A stretch of 64,000 nucleotides of DNA from Brevibacillus migulae (lineage in GTDB: Bacteria; Bacillota; Bacilli; Brevibacillales; Brevibacillaceae). Every line of letters begins with the position of its first letter. Position 1 is the stretch's first letter. The notes beneath the pieces are model-generated. The model worked only from the letters and a program-made list of their open reading frames with translations. It made no database searches and was not told the DNA's origin. Shown in pieces: positions 16,577 through 26,037 of the stretch. The DNA lies in contig NZ_SDKD01000016.1 in NCBI RefSeq assembly GCF_004521915.1, positions 1 through 64,000 of the forward strand, read 5' to 3'. A program made the translations under genes and the position numbers.

Positions 16577-17341
16577 GTGCAAACATTCGTGTTTTCCATC
16601 ATCCTTTTCCTCCTTGGCCTGTTTTTCGGCTCTTTTTACACCATGGTCGGCCACCGCGTTCCGAAAAAGGATTCCATCCTTCACGCTCGGCCGCATTGCC
16701 CGAGCTGCAAAAGCCGCTTGCGTCCAGCTGAGTTGATCCCGATCTTCTCTTTCCTAAAAGGGAGGGGAAAATGCAAAGGCTGCGGTACTCCCATCCCACC
16801 GCTCTATCCCATCATGGAGGGACTCACGGGTATCAGTTTTCTTTTGGTCTTTCTGCAATACGCTTGGACGTGGGAAACAGTATGCGGATTGCTGTTCGTT
16901 TCCTTGCTGATTATCATTACGGTATCGGATCTCGAGTATCAGCTGATCCCGAACAAAGTGCTGCTTCCTTTCATGCTGCTCTTCCTCATCCTGCGCTTCA
17001 TCCATCCTTATGGAGAAACAAGCTATGAGGGGCACCTGATTGGGATGGCGGCGGGCTTTCTTTTCTTTTTGGTTCTGGCTGTCATTAGCCGAGGTGGCGT
17101 AGGGGGAGGGGACGTCAAGCTGTTTGCGGTGATCGGTCTTTTTTTGCCGCCAGCCTTATTGGTATTGACGATCTTCTTTTCGTCGGCCATGGGAGCCTTC
17201 TTTGGTCTTTTCCAGTGGATACGCGGACGAGCATCGCGCACGACGATGATTCCGTTCGGCCCATTTATCGCATTGGGAGCGGTGACAGCTTACGTGTACG
17301 GAAGAGCACTGCTAATCTGGTATTTCACTCTGAACGGATAA
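16577..17341 (+). CDS. comC: Prepilin peptidase (type IV leader peptidase, ComC-like)
   Basis: A 254-residue A24-family aspartic membrane peptidase that cleaves and often N-methylates type IV prepilins or competence pseudopilins. A zinc-type cysteine pair set (Cys41, Cys44, Cys66, Cys69) lies in the N-terminal cytoplasmic loop. The two catalytic aspartates are Asp118 in VSDLEYQLIPN and Asp179 in GGGDVKL. About seven membrane helices are visible. comC lies between folC and maf in B. subtilis too, which supports the assignment, but no com pilin genes are in this window. The GTG start follows AGAGAGG. Confidence 0.92.
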   Translation: MQTFVFSIILFLLGLFFGSFYTMVGHRVPKKDSILHARPHCPSCKSRLRPAELIPIFSFLKGRGKCKGCGTPIPPLYPIMEGLTGISFLLVFLQYAWTWETVCGLLFVSLLIIITVSDLEYQLIPNKVLLPFMLLFLILRFIHPYGETSYEGHLIGMAAGFLFFLVLAVISRGGVGGGDVKLFAVIGLFLPPALLVLTIFFSSAMGAFFGLFQWIRGRASRTTMIPFGPFIALGAVTAYVYGRALLIWYFTLNG

Positions 17342-17370
17342 CGAATACAATCCCTTGGACACTTGCGGAA

Positions 17371-17419
17371 AGCGGGATGGTCGGCGCAAACAGCAATTTG
17401 CGTTGCCAACCGCTTTTTT
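17371..17419 (+). terminator. Terminator after the prepilin peptidase gene
   Basis: A long imperfect hairpin, AGCGG ... GGCGCAAA, six-base loop, TTTGCG ... CCGCT, is followed by six T residues. Confidence 0.7.
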
Positions 17420-17477
17420 GCTGCAAAGAAATTTCGATTAAATGGAAGAGGTTTCATTCAGGTAGAAAAAGGGAAAT

Positions 17478-19928
17478 GTGTATAAGTACAAGAGAAAAGA
17501 GGGAAATTCGACGAAGCAATTGGTGGTGCAAAAGATGAGACTGCGGATTAAAACCGTTCTTTTTACTGGGATCGTCTTACTTGTGTTATTTTCCGTACTG
17601 CTGATCATGGCACGTACATATTTGTTTCAAAATTATGAGGAGTATGAAAAGGGGAGACTGGAATCCCATCTCCAGCGAGTGCTTTCGTTCCTGAAAGACG
17701 ATTTGGACGACCTGGCTGCACAGGCCACGGATTATTCGGCATGGGACGATACCGTAACGTATGTGAAAGAGGGCAATTTTTCGGATCAGCACCCGTATAT
17801 TTTCCGCAATTATTTAACGGATACATTTCTGCAGAATCAATTGGACTTTATTGTCATTTTAAACGGAGAAGGAAAAGTTGCTTTCGCCAAGTCGTACGAT
17901 TTTAAGATTGGCGAATTGGTGCCCATGGAAAAAAACATGCTGGAGACAATTCTCTCCCATCAGGAAGCGCTTCGTTCGTTACAGTTTCCGAATGATTATG
18001 TAAAAGGCTTGGACATGGTGAATGGGAAACCGTTTCTTGTAGCCTATCGACCGATCGTAGACAGCCTCTTTCAAGGACCGGTCGAGGGGACGCTTGTTTT
18101 CGGCCGATTTTTGGATGAACGCAAAATAAAAGAACTATCGGAGCTGCTCAAGCTTCATGTCACGTTCAGTCCGATCTCGGCGAAAAAAGAAATTCTTTCT
18201 GAAACGAAACAGATCAATCTCGATCTCGTTCCAGAGCTGAAACGGATTCCCGCCTATATGGAAGCGGACGGCGAAGAGTATATCTATGGAAACGTCATCC
18301 TGGAAGATCTTTGGGCCAAGCCCAGTACAGTATTGACGGTCAAGATGGAGCGCGGAATCTATCAACAAGGAAAAACAACAATCTGGTCCTTTCTTTCTAT
18401 GGTGCTGCTTCTCGGGAGCATCTTTGCCGTACTTGGCTGGTTTTTAGTGGACAAGACGGTTATCCGGCGATTGCTGCATTTGAAAGAACGGATGGACTAT
18501 GTACAGCATACACAGGACTTGCTGACACGTGTAGCGATTACGGGCAAGGATGAAATATCCTCGCTGGAGCAAGGGTTTAATGAAATGATTGAAAAAGTAG
18601 CGATTGCGCATGACGAAATACTTAAACTTGCCATGCAGGATCCCCTGACGCTGCTGCCGAATCGCTTGATGTTTCGTGAATATCTCAACGAATCGATCGA
18701 ACGGGCAAAGGAGACGGGAGAAAGAGTCGCAGTCGTGTTTATCGATTTGGACAGGTTCAAATACATTAATGATACACTGGGACATGAATCAGGCGATGAG
18801 CTGCTCGTACAGGTAGCCAATCGTTTGCAAAAGCTGATAAACGGGGGAGATCACTTCGTTTCGCGATTAGGCGGGGATGAGTTTACGATTGTGATTCCGG
18901 GCTTGAGTAACGAGGCAAAGGCGCTGCCATTGTTGAATGAGCTGCGGGAATTGCTCGCAGAATCCTATCAGGTGGGGGACCATCTTTTGACCGTCACCGC
19001 GAGTATTGGTGCGAGCTTCTACCCGAGTGACGGTCTGAACGGCTTAGAGTTGGTGAAACATGCGGATATTGCCATGTATCAAGCGAAAGAAGCAGGAAAA
19101 AACAATGTTCAGATGTTCGCAGCTTCCATGAAGCAGCAGTATAAGAGAAAGATGGAGCTTGAGAAAGAGCTGCGAAACGCGATTGAGGAAGGTCAGTTTG
19201 CACTGGTCTATCAACCGAAGCTTCAGCTGCAAAGCGAAAAAATCATTGGGATGGAAGCACTTGTACGCTGGGATCATCCGGAAAAAGGGAGAATCAGTCC
19301 CGCTGAGTTTATTCCGCTTGCTGAGGAGACCGGTTTGATTGTTCCTTTGGGAAAATGGGTGCTTAACCAGGCATGCTGGCAAAATAAGCAATGGCAGGAA
19401 CAAGGTTTTGCCCCGCTCGTTGTCTCGGTCAATGTATCGGGGATTCAGTTCACCCAGTCTGACTTGGTAGATACGGTTCGAGAGGTATTGCAGGAAACGG
19501 GCATGGACGCCTCCTTGTTGGAACTGGAGATTACAGAAACCGTATTGATGAAAGAGATCGAGAAGATGAGCAAGATCATGGAGGAGATCCGATCGCTGGG
19601 CGTCAACATTTCGATCGATGATTTTGGGACAGGGTTCTGTTCGTTGCTCTACCTCAAGAAGCTGCCGGTCAATACGTTAAAGATGGACAAGGCTTTCATC
19701 GACGACATTGAAAATGAACAAGATATACGAGTGATTGAATCTTCCATCATAACCCTTGCGAAGGGATTGAACCTGGAGGTATTGGCGGAAGGAGTAGAAA
19801 CCTGGCAGCAGTACAACGCATTAAAAAAGATAGGCTGTGACTATATCCAAGGGTATTTGTTCAGCAAGCCGCTTCCGCCGGACGAATTTTTTCAATTGTT
19901 TCGCCATTCTCGATACGAGAGTGAATAG
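17478..19928 (+). CDS. CHASE4-GGDEF-EAL cyclic di-GMP protein
   Basis: An 816-residue membrane-bound enzyme for cyclic di-GMP turnover. Order: N-terminal helix (about 22-45), extracytoplasmic CHASE4 domain with the family signature DYSAWDDTVTYV, second helix (about 297-320), HAMP-like segment, GGDEF domain (RLGGDEF at about 463) and EAL domain (GMEALVRW at about 592). EAL residues needed for hydrolysis are present (EAL, NVS, EITE, DDFGTG, LKMDK, EGVE). The GGDEF motif is intact, but the upstream inhibitory RxxD reads NGGD, so product inhibition may be lost. Start is uncertain: this GTG follows AAAAGGG, while ATG at 17535 directly precedes the first membrane helix. It lies between comC and spoIIB. 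Confidence 0.9.
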   Translation: MYKYKRKEGNSTKQLVVQKMRLRIKTVLFTGIVLLVLFSVLLIMARTYLFQNYEEYEKGRLESHLQRVLSFLKDDLDDLAAQATDYSAWDDTVTYVKEGNFSDQHPYIFRNYLTDTFLQNQLDFIVILNGEGKVAFAKSYDFKIGELVPMEKNMLETILSHQEALRSLQFPNDYVKGLDMVNGKPFLVAYRPIVDSLFQGPVEGTLVFGRFLDERKIKELSELLKLHVTFSPISAKKEILSETKQINLDLVPELKRIPAYMEADGEEYIYGNVILEDLWAKPSTVLTVKMERGIYQQGKTTIWSFLSMVLLLGSIFAVLGWFLVDKTVIRRLLHLKERMDYVQHTQDLLTRVAITGKDEISSLEQGFNEMIEKVAIAHDEILKLAMQDPLTLLPNRLMFREYLNESIERAKETGERVAVVFIDLDRFKYINDTLGHESGDELLVQVANRLQKLINGGDHFVSRLGGDEFTIVIPGLSNEAKALPLLNELRELLAESYQVGDHLLTVTASIGASFYPSDGLNGLELVKHADIAMYQAKEAGKNNVQMFAASMKQQYKRKMELEKELRNAIEEGQFALVYQPKLQLQSEKIIGMEALVRWDHPEKGRISPAEFIPLAEETGLIVPLGKWVLNQACWQNKQWQEQGFAPLVVSVNVSGIQFTQSDLVDTVREVLQETGMDASLLELEITETVLMKEIEKMSKIMEEIRSLGVNISIDDFGTGFCSLLYLKKLPVNTLKMDKAFIDDIENEQDIRVIESSIITLAKGLNLEVLAEGVETWQQYNALKKIGCDYIQGYLFSKPLPPDEFFQLFRHSRYESE

Positions 19929-20021
19929 AAAAGAGAGCTAGATTTTGGACAAATTGTCATAACCTCTTTTGCCCGTACGTATGCTAGAACCAAGAGAATG
20001 TACGGAGGAGGAGGTTTTTTT

Positions 20022-21323
20022 GTGGAAAAGAACGGAACAGCAAGAATCTCTATTAAATTGACGCCAAACGGTCGCGAAAAGCCAAAGCAGCAGTCGGCGC
20101 CAAAAGAAACGACGCCGATTCAGAGTGTCCTGAAAGAACCGTTGTTAACGGAGCCAGTCAGCAAGAAAGAGATTGTCCAACCAGAGTTTGTCGGAAAAGA
20201 AGAAAGCGCCATTGATCGCCTGCAAGAGATTCGTCAGCGAAATGCGGCAGATGTTCCTATGGAAAAAGACGTAAGAGAAACGATGGATGAACAGCGATGG
20301 CTGCCGGAATCCCAAGAACGGGAATTAGATCCGGCGGAGCCTGATGCCGATTTGATTCATTTACCTGCGCGCCGGAAAAGCCGATCCGTCTTTTTCAACA
20401 GCCGCCCTTTTGCCTGGCTGATTTCTGCGGTAAGCGCCGTTGCAATCGGGTTGGTTTTTGGCTTTTTAGTGCTGGCTGTATTTACCCAAGATCAGCTAAA
20501 TAGTTCTTATCGTTCAGTGGTGGGAGAAACATTCCAATCCGTCATTCCAGCGCCATCCTCCGCGCTGCCTGCAGAGACTGAGGTTTCGGGTTCGGGCACA
20601 GCGGAAAATCAAGCTGCTCCAGAACAAACAGACCCGACTGCGCCGATGTCCTTGCAGCTCCCGGAAACAAGGCTCTTTATGGCCCAGGTAGGTGCCTTCA
20701 CAGACAAGGAATCGGCACAGGTTGCCATCGACTCGTTGGTGAAAAAGGGCTACCCTCATTTCTTGCATGAAGAAGCAGGCACTTTTTATTTATTTACCGC
20801 AACAACTTCCAATCGGGATGATATTCTCGGCCTGGCAAGCTCATTTAAAGGGAATGGCATGGATGTGTATGTAAAAGAACTGACATTGCCGGGTTTGCAG
20901 AAAATGATTGAGCTGCGCAGTGCAGCCGGTTCTCCGGGAAGCATTGATCAGACGAAAATCGGCGCCTTCTTTGAAAACGGCGTGCAGCTGTCCAATATCA
21001 TGGCGAATTGGACCGGCCGATTCTTGAGCAATCCAGGTGCGACAAAGCTCACGGCTGAGGATGAACAAGCCATAAAGGAATTGCATCGCAAGTTTCTCGA
21101 TGCCAGCACGGCCATTCAGACAGCTGCCCCGCCAGAGTGGCAAGACCACATTACCGGGATGATCAACGGATTGAACCAAGCCGTCGCGGCGATCAACCAA
21201 ACAAAATCGGCCGTTGCGGCAGGAAAGCAGGCAAATGCACAATCCCATGCCTGGCAGGTACAGACAGGGGTGATCAGTTATCTGGAGCATTATGCGCTCT
21301 GGGTAGGGGAGCAAAATTCATAA
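20022..21323 (+). CDS. spoIIB: SpoIIB-like SPOR-domain sporulation protein
   Basis: SpoIIB localises to the sporulation septum and speeds septal thinning and engulfment. This 433-residue protein has a charged cytoplasmic N-terminus, one membrane helix (about residues 130-152, AWLISAVSAVAIGLVFGF), and an external SPOR domain (about 215-290, with RLFMAQVGAFTDKESAQVA) that would bind denuded glycan. The C-terminal helical region (about 300-433) has no match I recognise. The GTG start is preferred because GGAGGAGGAGG ends seven bases upstream; an ATG at 19998 would put that ribosome binding site inside the gene. Position before maf-radC-mreB matches B. subtilis. Confidence 0.85.
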   Translation: MEKNGTARISIKLTPNGREKPKQQSAPKETTPIQSVLKEPLLTEPVSKKEIVQPEFVGKEESAIDRLQEIRQRNAADVPMEKDVRETMDEQRWLPESQERELDPAEPDADLIHLPARRKSRSVFFNSRPFAWLISAVSAVAIGLVFGFLVLAVFTQDQLNSSYRSVVGETFQSVIPAPSSALPAETEVSGSGTAENQAAPEQTDPTAPMSLQLPETRLFMAQVGAFTDKESAQVAIDSLVKKGYPHFLHEEAGTFYLFTATTSNRDDILGLASSFKGNGMDVYVKELTLPGLQKMIELRSAAGSPGSIDQTKIGAFFENGVQLSNIMANWTGRFLSNPGATKLTAEDEQAIKELHRKFLDASTAIQTAAPPEWQDHITGMINGLNQAVAAINQTKSAVAAGKQANAQSHAWQVQTGVISYLEHYALWVGEQNS

Positions 21324-21425
21324 AAATATCCCTGATTGAGGCAGCAAATGAGGCAGGTTTATCACACAAACTTTCTTGCGTGATTAATCTGTCTTTTTAT
21401 ACATTTACAACAAGCGTTTCGGGGA

Positions 21426-21454
21426 TTGTGTCGCCCTTTCCCATTTGCTACACT
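21426..21454 (+). promoter_or_regulatory. Sigma-A-type promoter before the DUF4321 gene and maf
   Basis: TTGTGT, 17 bases, TACACT with TG one base before the -10 hexamer. It would drive the DUF4321-maf-radC genes. Confidence 0.5.
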
Positions 21455-21550
21455 TAAGTTTGGTAACTTTACAGAGAGCCTGCTGAAAAGCCATTGAATT
21501 TCCGTTACAAGAAAATCAGCCAGGCGCTTTCGAGACAAGGGATGGGGAGC

Positions 21551-21793
21551 ATGAAAGGGAAAGAGACCTTGACGTTCATAGTGATCCTTTTGGCAGGGAC
21601 ACTATTTGGGAGTATCATCGGTGACATACTGGGTCCATGGCTGCCTTTCTTGAAGGTTGCGAAGACAATGACCTGGTCCCCAGCCGCTGATCTGGAAATT
21701 ATCAAGTACGATTTGAACTTTCAGGTAAAACTAAACCTGGCGAGTATTGGCGGGTTAGCACTTGCATTTTGGATTTACCGTAAAATCAAGTAA
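21551..21793 (+). CDS. DUF4321 small membrane protein
   Basis: An 80-residue protein with two hydrophobic segments (about 7-28 and 60-75). It fits the DUF4321 family, whose genes commonly sit just before maf in Firmicutes; function unknown. The ATG at 21551 has AAGGG upstream and gives the usual family N-terminus MKGKETLTFIV. Confidence 0.75.
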   Translation: MKGKETLTFIVILLAGTLFGSIIGDILGPWLPFLKVAKTMTWSPAADLEIIKYDLNFQVKLNLASIGGLALAFWIYRKIK

Positions 21794-21833
21794 AGTTGCG
21801 AATGAGTGAATAGAAGAAGTAGGAGAGAATGAA

Positions 21834-22421
21834 ATGATACAGACAACCATACCTGTTATTCTGGCTTCCTCTTCACCACGACGCCGTGAACTGTTGCAAG
21901 GATTGGGAATCCCTTTTACCGTGCAAAGCAGCGATGTGGATGAGTCGACCTCCCCAGATTTATCACCACAACAGATTGTAGAAAGTCTCGCTCAGCGAAA
22001 AGCGCGTGAAGTAGCCAAAGACGTCAACGATGGGCTGGTGATTGGAGCGGACACGATCGTGGTTCTGGACGGAAAGGTGCTGGGCAAGCCCCGTGACGAA
22101 GCAGATGCTTTTCAGATGCTACAATCACTGCAAGGGAGAGAGCATACGGTCTACAGTGGTGTGACCATCGTGGATGTGAAAACTGGACGAGAGGAAGTGT
22201 CCCATCGTTCGACCAAAGTCCGCATACGTTCCTTGACCGAGCAAGAAATAAATGCTTATATTGCCACCAAAGAACCGATGGACAAAGCCGGCTCCTACGC
22301 GATCCAAGGGATTGGCGCGACCATTGTCGACAGCATTGATGGCGATTATTTCACGGTTGTAGGCTTGCCGTTAAACCTGTTGGCAGGCATGCTTTCGCGC
22401 TTTGGCGTGCAAATTTTATAG
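21834..22421 (+). CDS. maf: Maf nucleotide pyrophosphatase (dTTP/UTP type)
   Basis: A 195-residue Maf protein, a house-cleaning nucleotide pyrophosphatase linked to septum control in Bacillales. Signatures: LASSSPRRRELLQGLG at the N-terminus, the acidic ADTIVVLDGKVLGKP (catalytic Asp), and DKAGSYAIQGIGA near the C-terminus. The order maf-radC-mreB is conserved. Substrate preference is inferred from family only. Confidence 0.95.
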   Translation: MIQTTIPVILASSSPRRRELLQGLGIPFTVQSSDVDESTSPDLSPQQIVESLAQRKAREVAKDVNDGLVIGADTIVVLDGKVLGKPRDEADAFQMLQSLQGREHTVYSGVTIVDVKTGREEVSHRSTKVRIRSLTEQEINAYIATKEPMDKAGSYAIQGIGATIVDSIDGDYFTVVGLPLNLLAGMLSRFGVQIL

Positions 22422-22508
22422 CGGTACGCTTTGTTGCTTCCCAGATTGTCCCCCTGTTGGCTATCCGCTTTTGACAGACGGTCATGCAAAAAAGGGAGGC
22501 AATCGAAT

Positions 22509-23207
22509 ATGTCGGCGACAAATTGTAACAAAATAAGAGGAAATCACGTCCCTATATATGAACGTCCACGCGAAAGAATGCTTGCATACGGGAGTGCCGC
22601 TTTAGCCGATGCCGAATTGCTCGCCATTCTTTTGCGGACAGGTACCGAAGAAGAGTCTGCCTATCAGCTAGCACAGCGTTTGCTCTTTCACTTCGAAGAT
22701 TTGCGCGGACTTTCCGAAGCGACGCAAGAGGAGTTGACAGCCTTGCGTGGGATCGGACCTGTAAAAGCAGCTGAGCTGCGTGCTGCTTTTGAGTTGGGAA
22801 AAAGACTGTCTAGCAAAGGAAAATTCCAGCAAAAAGCAATCCGTTTGCCTCGTGATGTAGCTGAAATCATGATCCCTGAAATGAGAGATCTGAAACAGGA
22901 ACATTTTGTTTGCTTGTTTTTGAACACAAAAAACCGCATTATTGGTAAGCAGACCATTTTTGTGGGGAGTTTGGATGCGTCTATTGTGCATCCGCGTGAG
23001 GTTTTCAAAGAAGCGATCAAGCGAAGCAGTGCGGCAGTGATTTGCTTACATAATCACCCCAGTGGCGATCCTACGCCAAGTCGTGAAGATATTGAGGTAA
23101 CCCGTACCTTGCGCCAAGCGGGGGAAGTAGTGGGCATCTCTGTGCTGGATCACGTGATCATAGGGGACGATCGGTACATCAGTTTAAAAGAAGCAGGGTA
23201 TATGTAA
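22509..23207 (+). CDS. radC: RadC family JAMM-domain protein
   Basis: A 232-residue protein with an N-terminal helix-hairpin-helix (LRGIGPVKAAELRAAFELG) and a C-terminal JAMM/MPN+ domain. The metal-binding signature HNHPSGDPTPSREDIE is complete, so the fold should bind zinc. The role of RadC in DNA repair is disputed. GGGAGG nine bases before the ATG decides the start; longer in-frame extensions lack one. Confidence 0.93.
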   Translation: MSATNCNKIRGNHVPIYERPRERMLAYGSAALADAELLAILLRTGTEEESAYQLAQRLLFHFEDLRGLSEATQEELTALRGIGPVKAAELRAAFELGKRLSSKGKFQQKAIRLPRDVAEIMIPEMRDLKQEHFVCLFLNTKNRIIGKQTIFVGSLDASIVHPREVFKEAIKRSSAAVICLHNHPSGDPTPSREDIEVTRTLRQAGEVVGISVLDHVIIGDDRYISLKEAGYM

Positions 23208-23263
23208 AGTAACGCAATAACAACCAGAAAATGGACTACAAGTCGGATGCGTGCAGCTTTTTG

Positions 23264-23290
23264 TTTGTCGCTGGTCAGCCAGCCGACAAA
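23264..23290 (+). other. Hairpin in the mreB leader
   Basis: TTTGTCG-CTGG, four-base loop, CCAG-C-CGACAAA lies 37 bases before mreB. There is no T run. It may influence mreB expression or end radC transcripts weakly. Confidence 0.35.
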
Positions 23291-23327
23291 AGATCAGCTG
23301 TGGGACTAACGGAAGGAGATTTTTTCT

Positions 23328-24371
23328 ATGTTCGGAGGCTTTTCACGTGACATGGGTATTGACCTTGGCACGGCAAACACACTTGTTTATGTAAAAGGAA
23401 AAGGGATCGTCGTTCGGGAACCGTCAGTGGTGGCGATCCGTACAGATACAAATACCATTGAAGCAGTCGGGAATGCTGCGAAAAGCATGATCGGCCGTAC
23501 TCCTGGAAATATCGTGGCTGTCAGACCGATGAAGGACGGCGTGATCGCAGATTTTGAGACTACTGCTACGATGATGCGCTATTTCATCCGTCAGGCACAA
23601 AAAAACCAAGGGATGTTTAGCCGCCGTCCCAACGTGATGGTATGTGTGCCGTCGGGGATTACTGCGGTGGAGAAGCGGGCGGTAGAGGACGCTACCAAGC
23701 AAGCAGGGGCCAAGGAAGCCTACACCATTGAGGAACCGTTTGCGGCAGCCATCGGGGCAGACCTACCTGTATGGGAGCCGACCGGCAGCATGGTTGTGGA
23801 CATCGGTGGAGGGACGACGGAGGTCGCCATCATCTCATTGGGAGGAATCGTGACCGCGCGTTCGCTGCGGACAGCTGGGGATGAGATGGATGAGGCCATT
23901 ATCCAATATATCAAACGCCGCTATAATCTGATGATCGGGGAGCGTACGGCAGAAACGCTGAAGCTGGAGATTGGTTCGGCGATTGCTCCGGAAGATGGCG
24001 AGGCGGTCGATATTCGCGGACGTGACCTCGTGTCCGGTCTGCCAAAAACCATTTCGGTGACGAGCCAGGAGATTGCGGAAGCTTTATCGGAGACGGTCAC
24101 CGCCATCATCGAGACCGTGAAAATCACGCTGGAGAAAAGTCCGCCAGAGCTTGCGGCCGATATCATGGACCGTGGGATTGTACTCACAGGGGGCGGGGCG
24201 CTGCTGCGCAATCTGGACCGCCTATTAAGCAAAGAAACGGGTATGCCAGTTCACGTCGCAGAAAATGCACTGGATTGCGTCGCGATCGGCACGGGTCGCG
24301 CCTTGGAGAATCTGCATCTGTTCAAATCGAAACACGGCATTACTTCTTCCCGCTCAAAACGCGGCAGATAA
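23328..24371 (+). CDS. mreB: Rod-shape determining protein MreB
   Basis: A 347-residue bacterial actin that forms membrane-associated filaments guiding lateral wall synthesis. The phosphate-1 motif DLGTANTLVYVKGKGIV, the phosphate-2 region VDIGGGTTEVAII and the adenosine motif GIVLTGGGALLRNLD are all present. The length is standard. GGAAGGAG precedes the ATG. It starts the mreBCD-pbp2-minCD cluster. Confidence 0.97.
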   Translation: MFGGFSRDMGIDLGTANTLVYVKGKGIVVREPSVVAIRTDTNTIEAVGNAAKSMIGRTPGNIVAVRPMKDGVIADFETTATMMRYFIRQAQKNQGMFSRRPNVMVCVPSGITAVEKRAVEDATKQAGAKEAYTIEEPFAAAIGADLPVWEPTGSMVVDIGGGTTEVAIISLGGIVTARSLRTAGDEMDEAIIQYIKRRYNLMIGERTAETLKLEIGSAIAPEDGEAVDIRGRDLVSGLPKTISVTSQEIAEALSETVTAIIETVKITLEKSPPELAADIMDRGIVLTGGGALLRNLDRLLSKETGMPVHVAENALDCVAIGTGRALENLHLFKSKHGITSSRSKRGR

Positions 24372-24386
24372 CGTGGAGGAATCGGC

Positions 24387-25466
24387 ATGTCGTTCTTTGG
24401 AAACAAACGGCTGATTATCGTGCTAGTCGGCCTGGTATTATTAATTACCGTCATGGGATTTACCTCGAGAGAGCGCGAGAATCTTACATGGCCGGAAATG
24501 TTTACAAAAGACGTATTTAGCGTGGTGCAGGGCATTTTTTATCGCCCTGCTCAGGCTTTTTCCGGCTTTATTCAGGATGTGAAGTCGGCTTATAACGTAT
24601 ATGAGGAAAATCGGGCATTGAAGGCGAGCGTGGACCAATACGCTCAGGTCTCTTCTGAATTAAGTATTTTACAAGAGGAAAACGAACGATTGCGGGAACA
24701 GCTGCAAGCAAAATCACAGCTGCATGATTTTCAGCTTCGTTTTGCGGAGGTTGTTGCTCGTAACGCGGATCAATGGAACAACGTATTAACCATTGACAAA
24801 GGATTGCAGCACGGAATTAAAAAAGATATGGCTGTCATCACATCGCGAGGCTTGATTGGACGAATCGAATCCGTGTCCAATTTCTCTTCCACGGTCGAAC
24901 TGCTCACTGATATTGAACGCAGCAACCATATCTCCGCCAGAATCTATCCTTTGACTGCAGTTGGCGGTAAAACGGCGCAAGCTCCACAAACCGGACAAAC
25001 GCCTCAAGTCGGACAAACGCCGCAAACCGGGCAGTCACCGCAAACTGGTCAGACGCCACCACAAGCTGGTCAGCCTCAGCAATCTACACAGCAGCCGGTT
25101 GACGGAGTAATTGAGGAATATGATCCGCAGCAAAGACTTCTAATTATGCGCAAAATTCCAGTGGGTGCGAAGATTGTGCCGAATCAGCCAGTCATTACTT
25201 CCGGACTCGGCGGTGTTGTTCCGCGTGGACTCCCGATTGGCTATGTCGCCAAGGTACAGCCAGATGTATTGGGCCTGACGCAGACAGCCTATATCCAGAC
25301 CAGCGCAGATTTTTCCCAAATCAATGAGGTGTTTGTGGTCGAACGTTCCTTTGTGGTAACGCCGGATGGGCAATTGGTACCATCCACGCAAACAAACGGT
25401 TCGGGGCAAACGACTGCACCGGGGACTACGGGAACGCCAGCGACCAGCAGCGGGGGAGGTCAATGA
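24387..25466 (+). CDS. mreC: Rod-shape determining protein MreC with low-complexity insert
   Basis: A 359-residue single-pass membrane protein (helix about 8-25), with a coiled coil (about 70-112) and the external beta domain that joins MreB, MreD, PBP2 and RodA. Family motifs include NADQWNNVLTIDKGLQHGIKKDMAV and GLIGRIESVS. Unusual features: residues 196-238 are a Gln/Pro/Thr/Gly insert with repeated TGQTPQ-type units between the two beta subdomains, and the C-terminal ~25 residues are Ser/Thr/Gly rich. Its stop overlaps mreD by ATGA. Confidence 0.95.
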   Translation: MSFFGNKRLIIVLVGLVLLITVMGFTSRERENLTWPEMFTKDVFSVVQGIFYRPAQAFSGFIQDVKSAYNVYEENRALKASVDQYAQVSSELSILQEENERLREQLQAKSQLHDFQLRFAEVVARNADQWNNVLTIDKGLQHGIKKDMAVITSRGLIGRIESVSNFSSTVELLTDIERSNHISARIYPLTAVGGKTAQAPQTGQTPQVGQTPQTGQSPQTGQTPPQAGQPQQSTQQPVDGVIEEYDPQQRLLIMRKIPVGAKIVPNQPVITSGLGGVVPRGLPIGYVAKVQPDVLGLTQTAYIQTSADFSQINEVFVVERSFVVTPDGQLVPSTQTNGSGQTTAPGTTGTPATSSGGGQ

Positions 25467-25990
25467 TGCCTCGGCTCTTTTTAACATTGACACTTTTGCT
25501 GCTTTTTTTATTGGAAGGAACGATCCTGCAGGTGGTGTCACCAACCGCATGGGGACTGCCATGGCAGGCAGTGCCCCGCTTTGCGCTTGTTGGGGCCATT
25601 TTGGTTTCGTTCTTTTTAGGTAGGCGGGAAGGGCTTTACTATGGACTCGGGATCGGATTTCTTCAGGATATCCTGTATGGGCACATCATTGGCGTTTATT
25701 CCCTGACCATGATGGTTGCCTGCTATTTCGCCGGCCTTGTGGTTCTGCTGTTTCAACGGAATTTGGCGGTTGTCTTTGTGACGGTTTGCTTGGTGCTTTT
25801 TGGGCATGAATGGCTTTTGTACAGTTTATACCGGTTGTTTTCGACATCCCCTGTTGATGTACAATGGGTGATAAGCAATCAAATTCTGCCCAGCGTCGGA
25901 TGTAATTTTGTGTTCGCTGTCCTGATTTATTTGCCGCTTTCACGTCTATGTGAAGCGGTTGATTTGCGAAAAAGCGCCCGGCACGAATAG
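25463..25990 (+). CDS. mreD: Rod-shape determining protein MreD
   Basis: A 175-residue polytopic membrane protein with five or six helices. The family segment GRREGLYYGLGIGFLQDILYG is present. It partners MreC in the elongasome. The ATGA overlap with mreC indicates translational coupling; a second ATG follows directly. Confidence 0.93.
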   Translation: MMPRLFLTLTLLLLFLLEGTILQVVSPTAWGLPWQAVPRFALVGAILVSFFLGRREGLYYGLGIGFLQDILYGHIIGVYSLTMMVACYFAGLVVLLFQRNLAVVFVTVCLVLFGHEWLLYSLYRLFSTSPVDVQWVISNQILPSVGCNFVFAVLIYLPLSRLCEAVDLRKSARHE

Positions 25991-26037
25991 CAGGGGGGAG
26001 ATTCGGCGTTCGTTTCGCCGTGAAGGGGGTAATTGAG

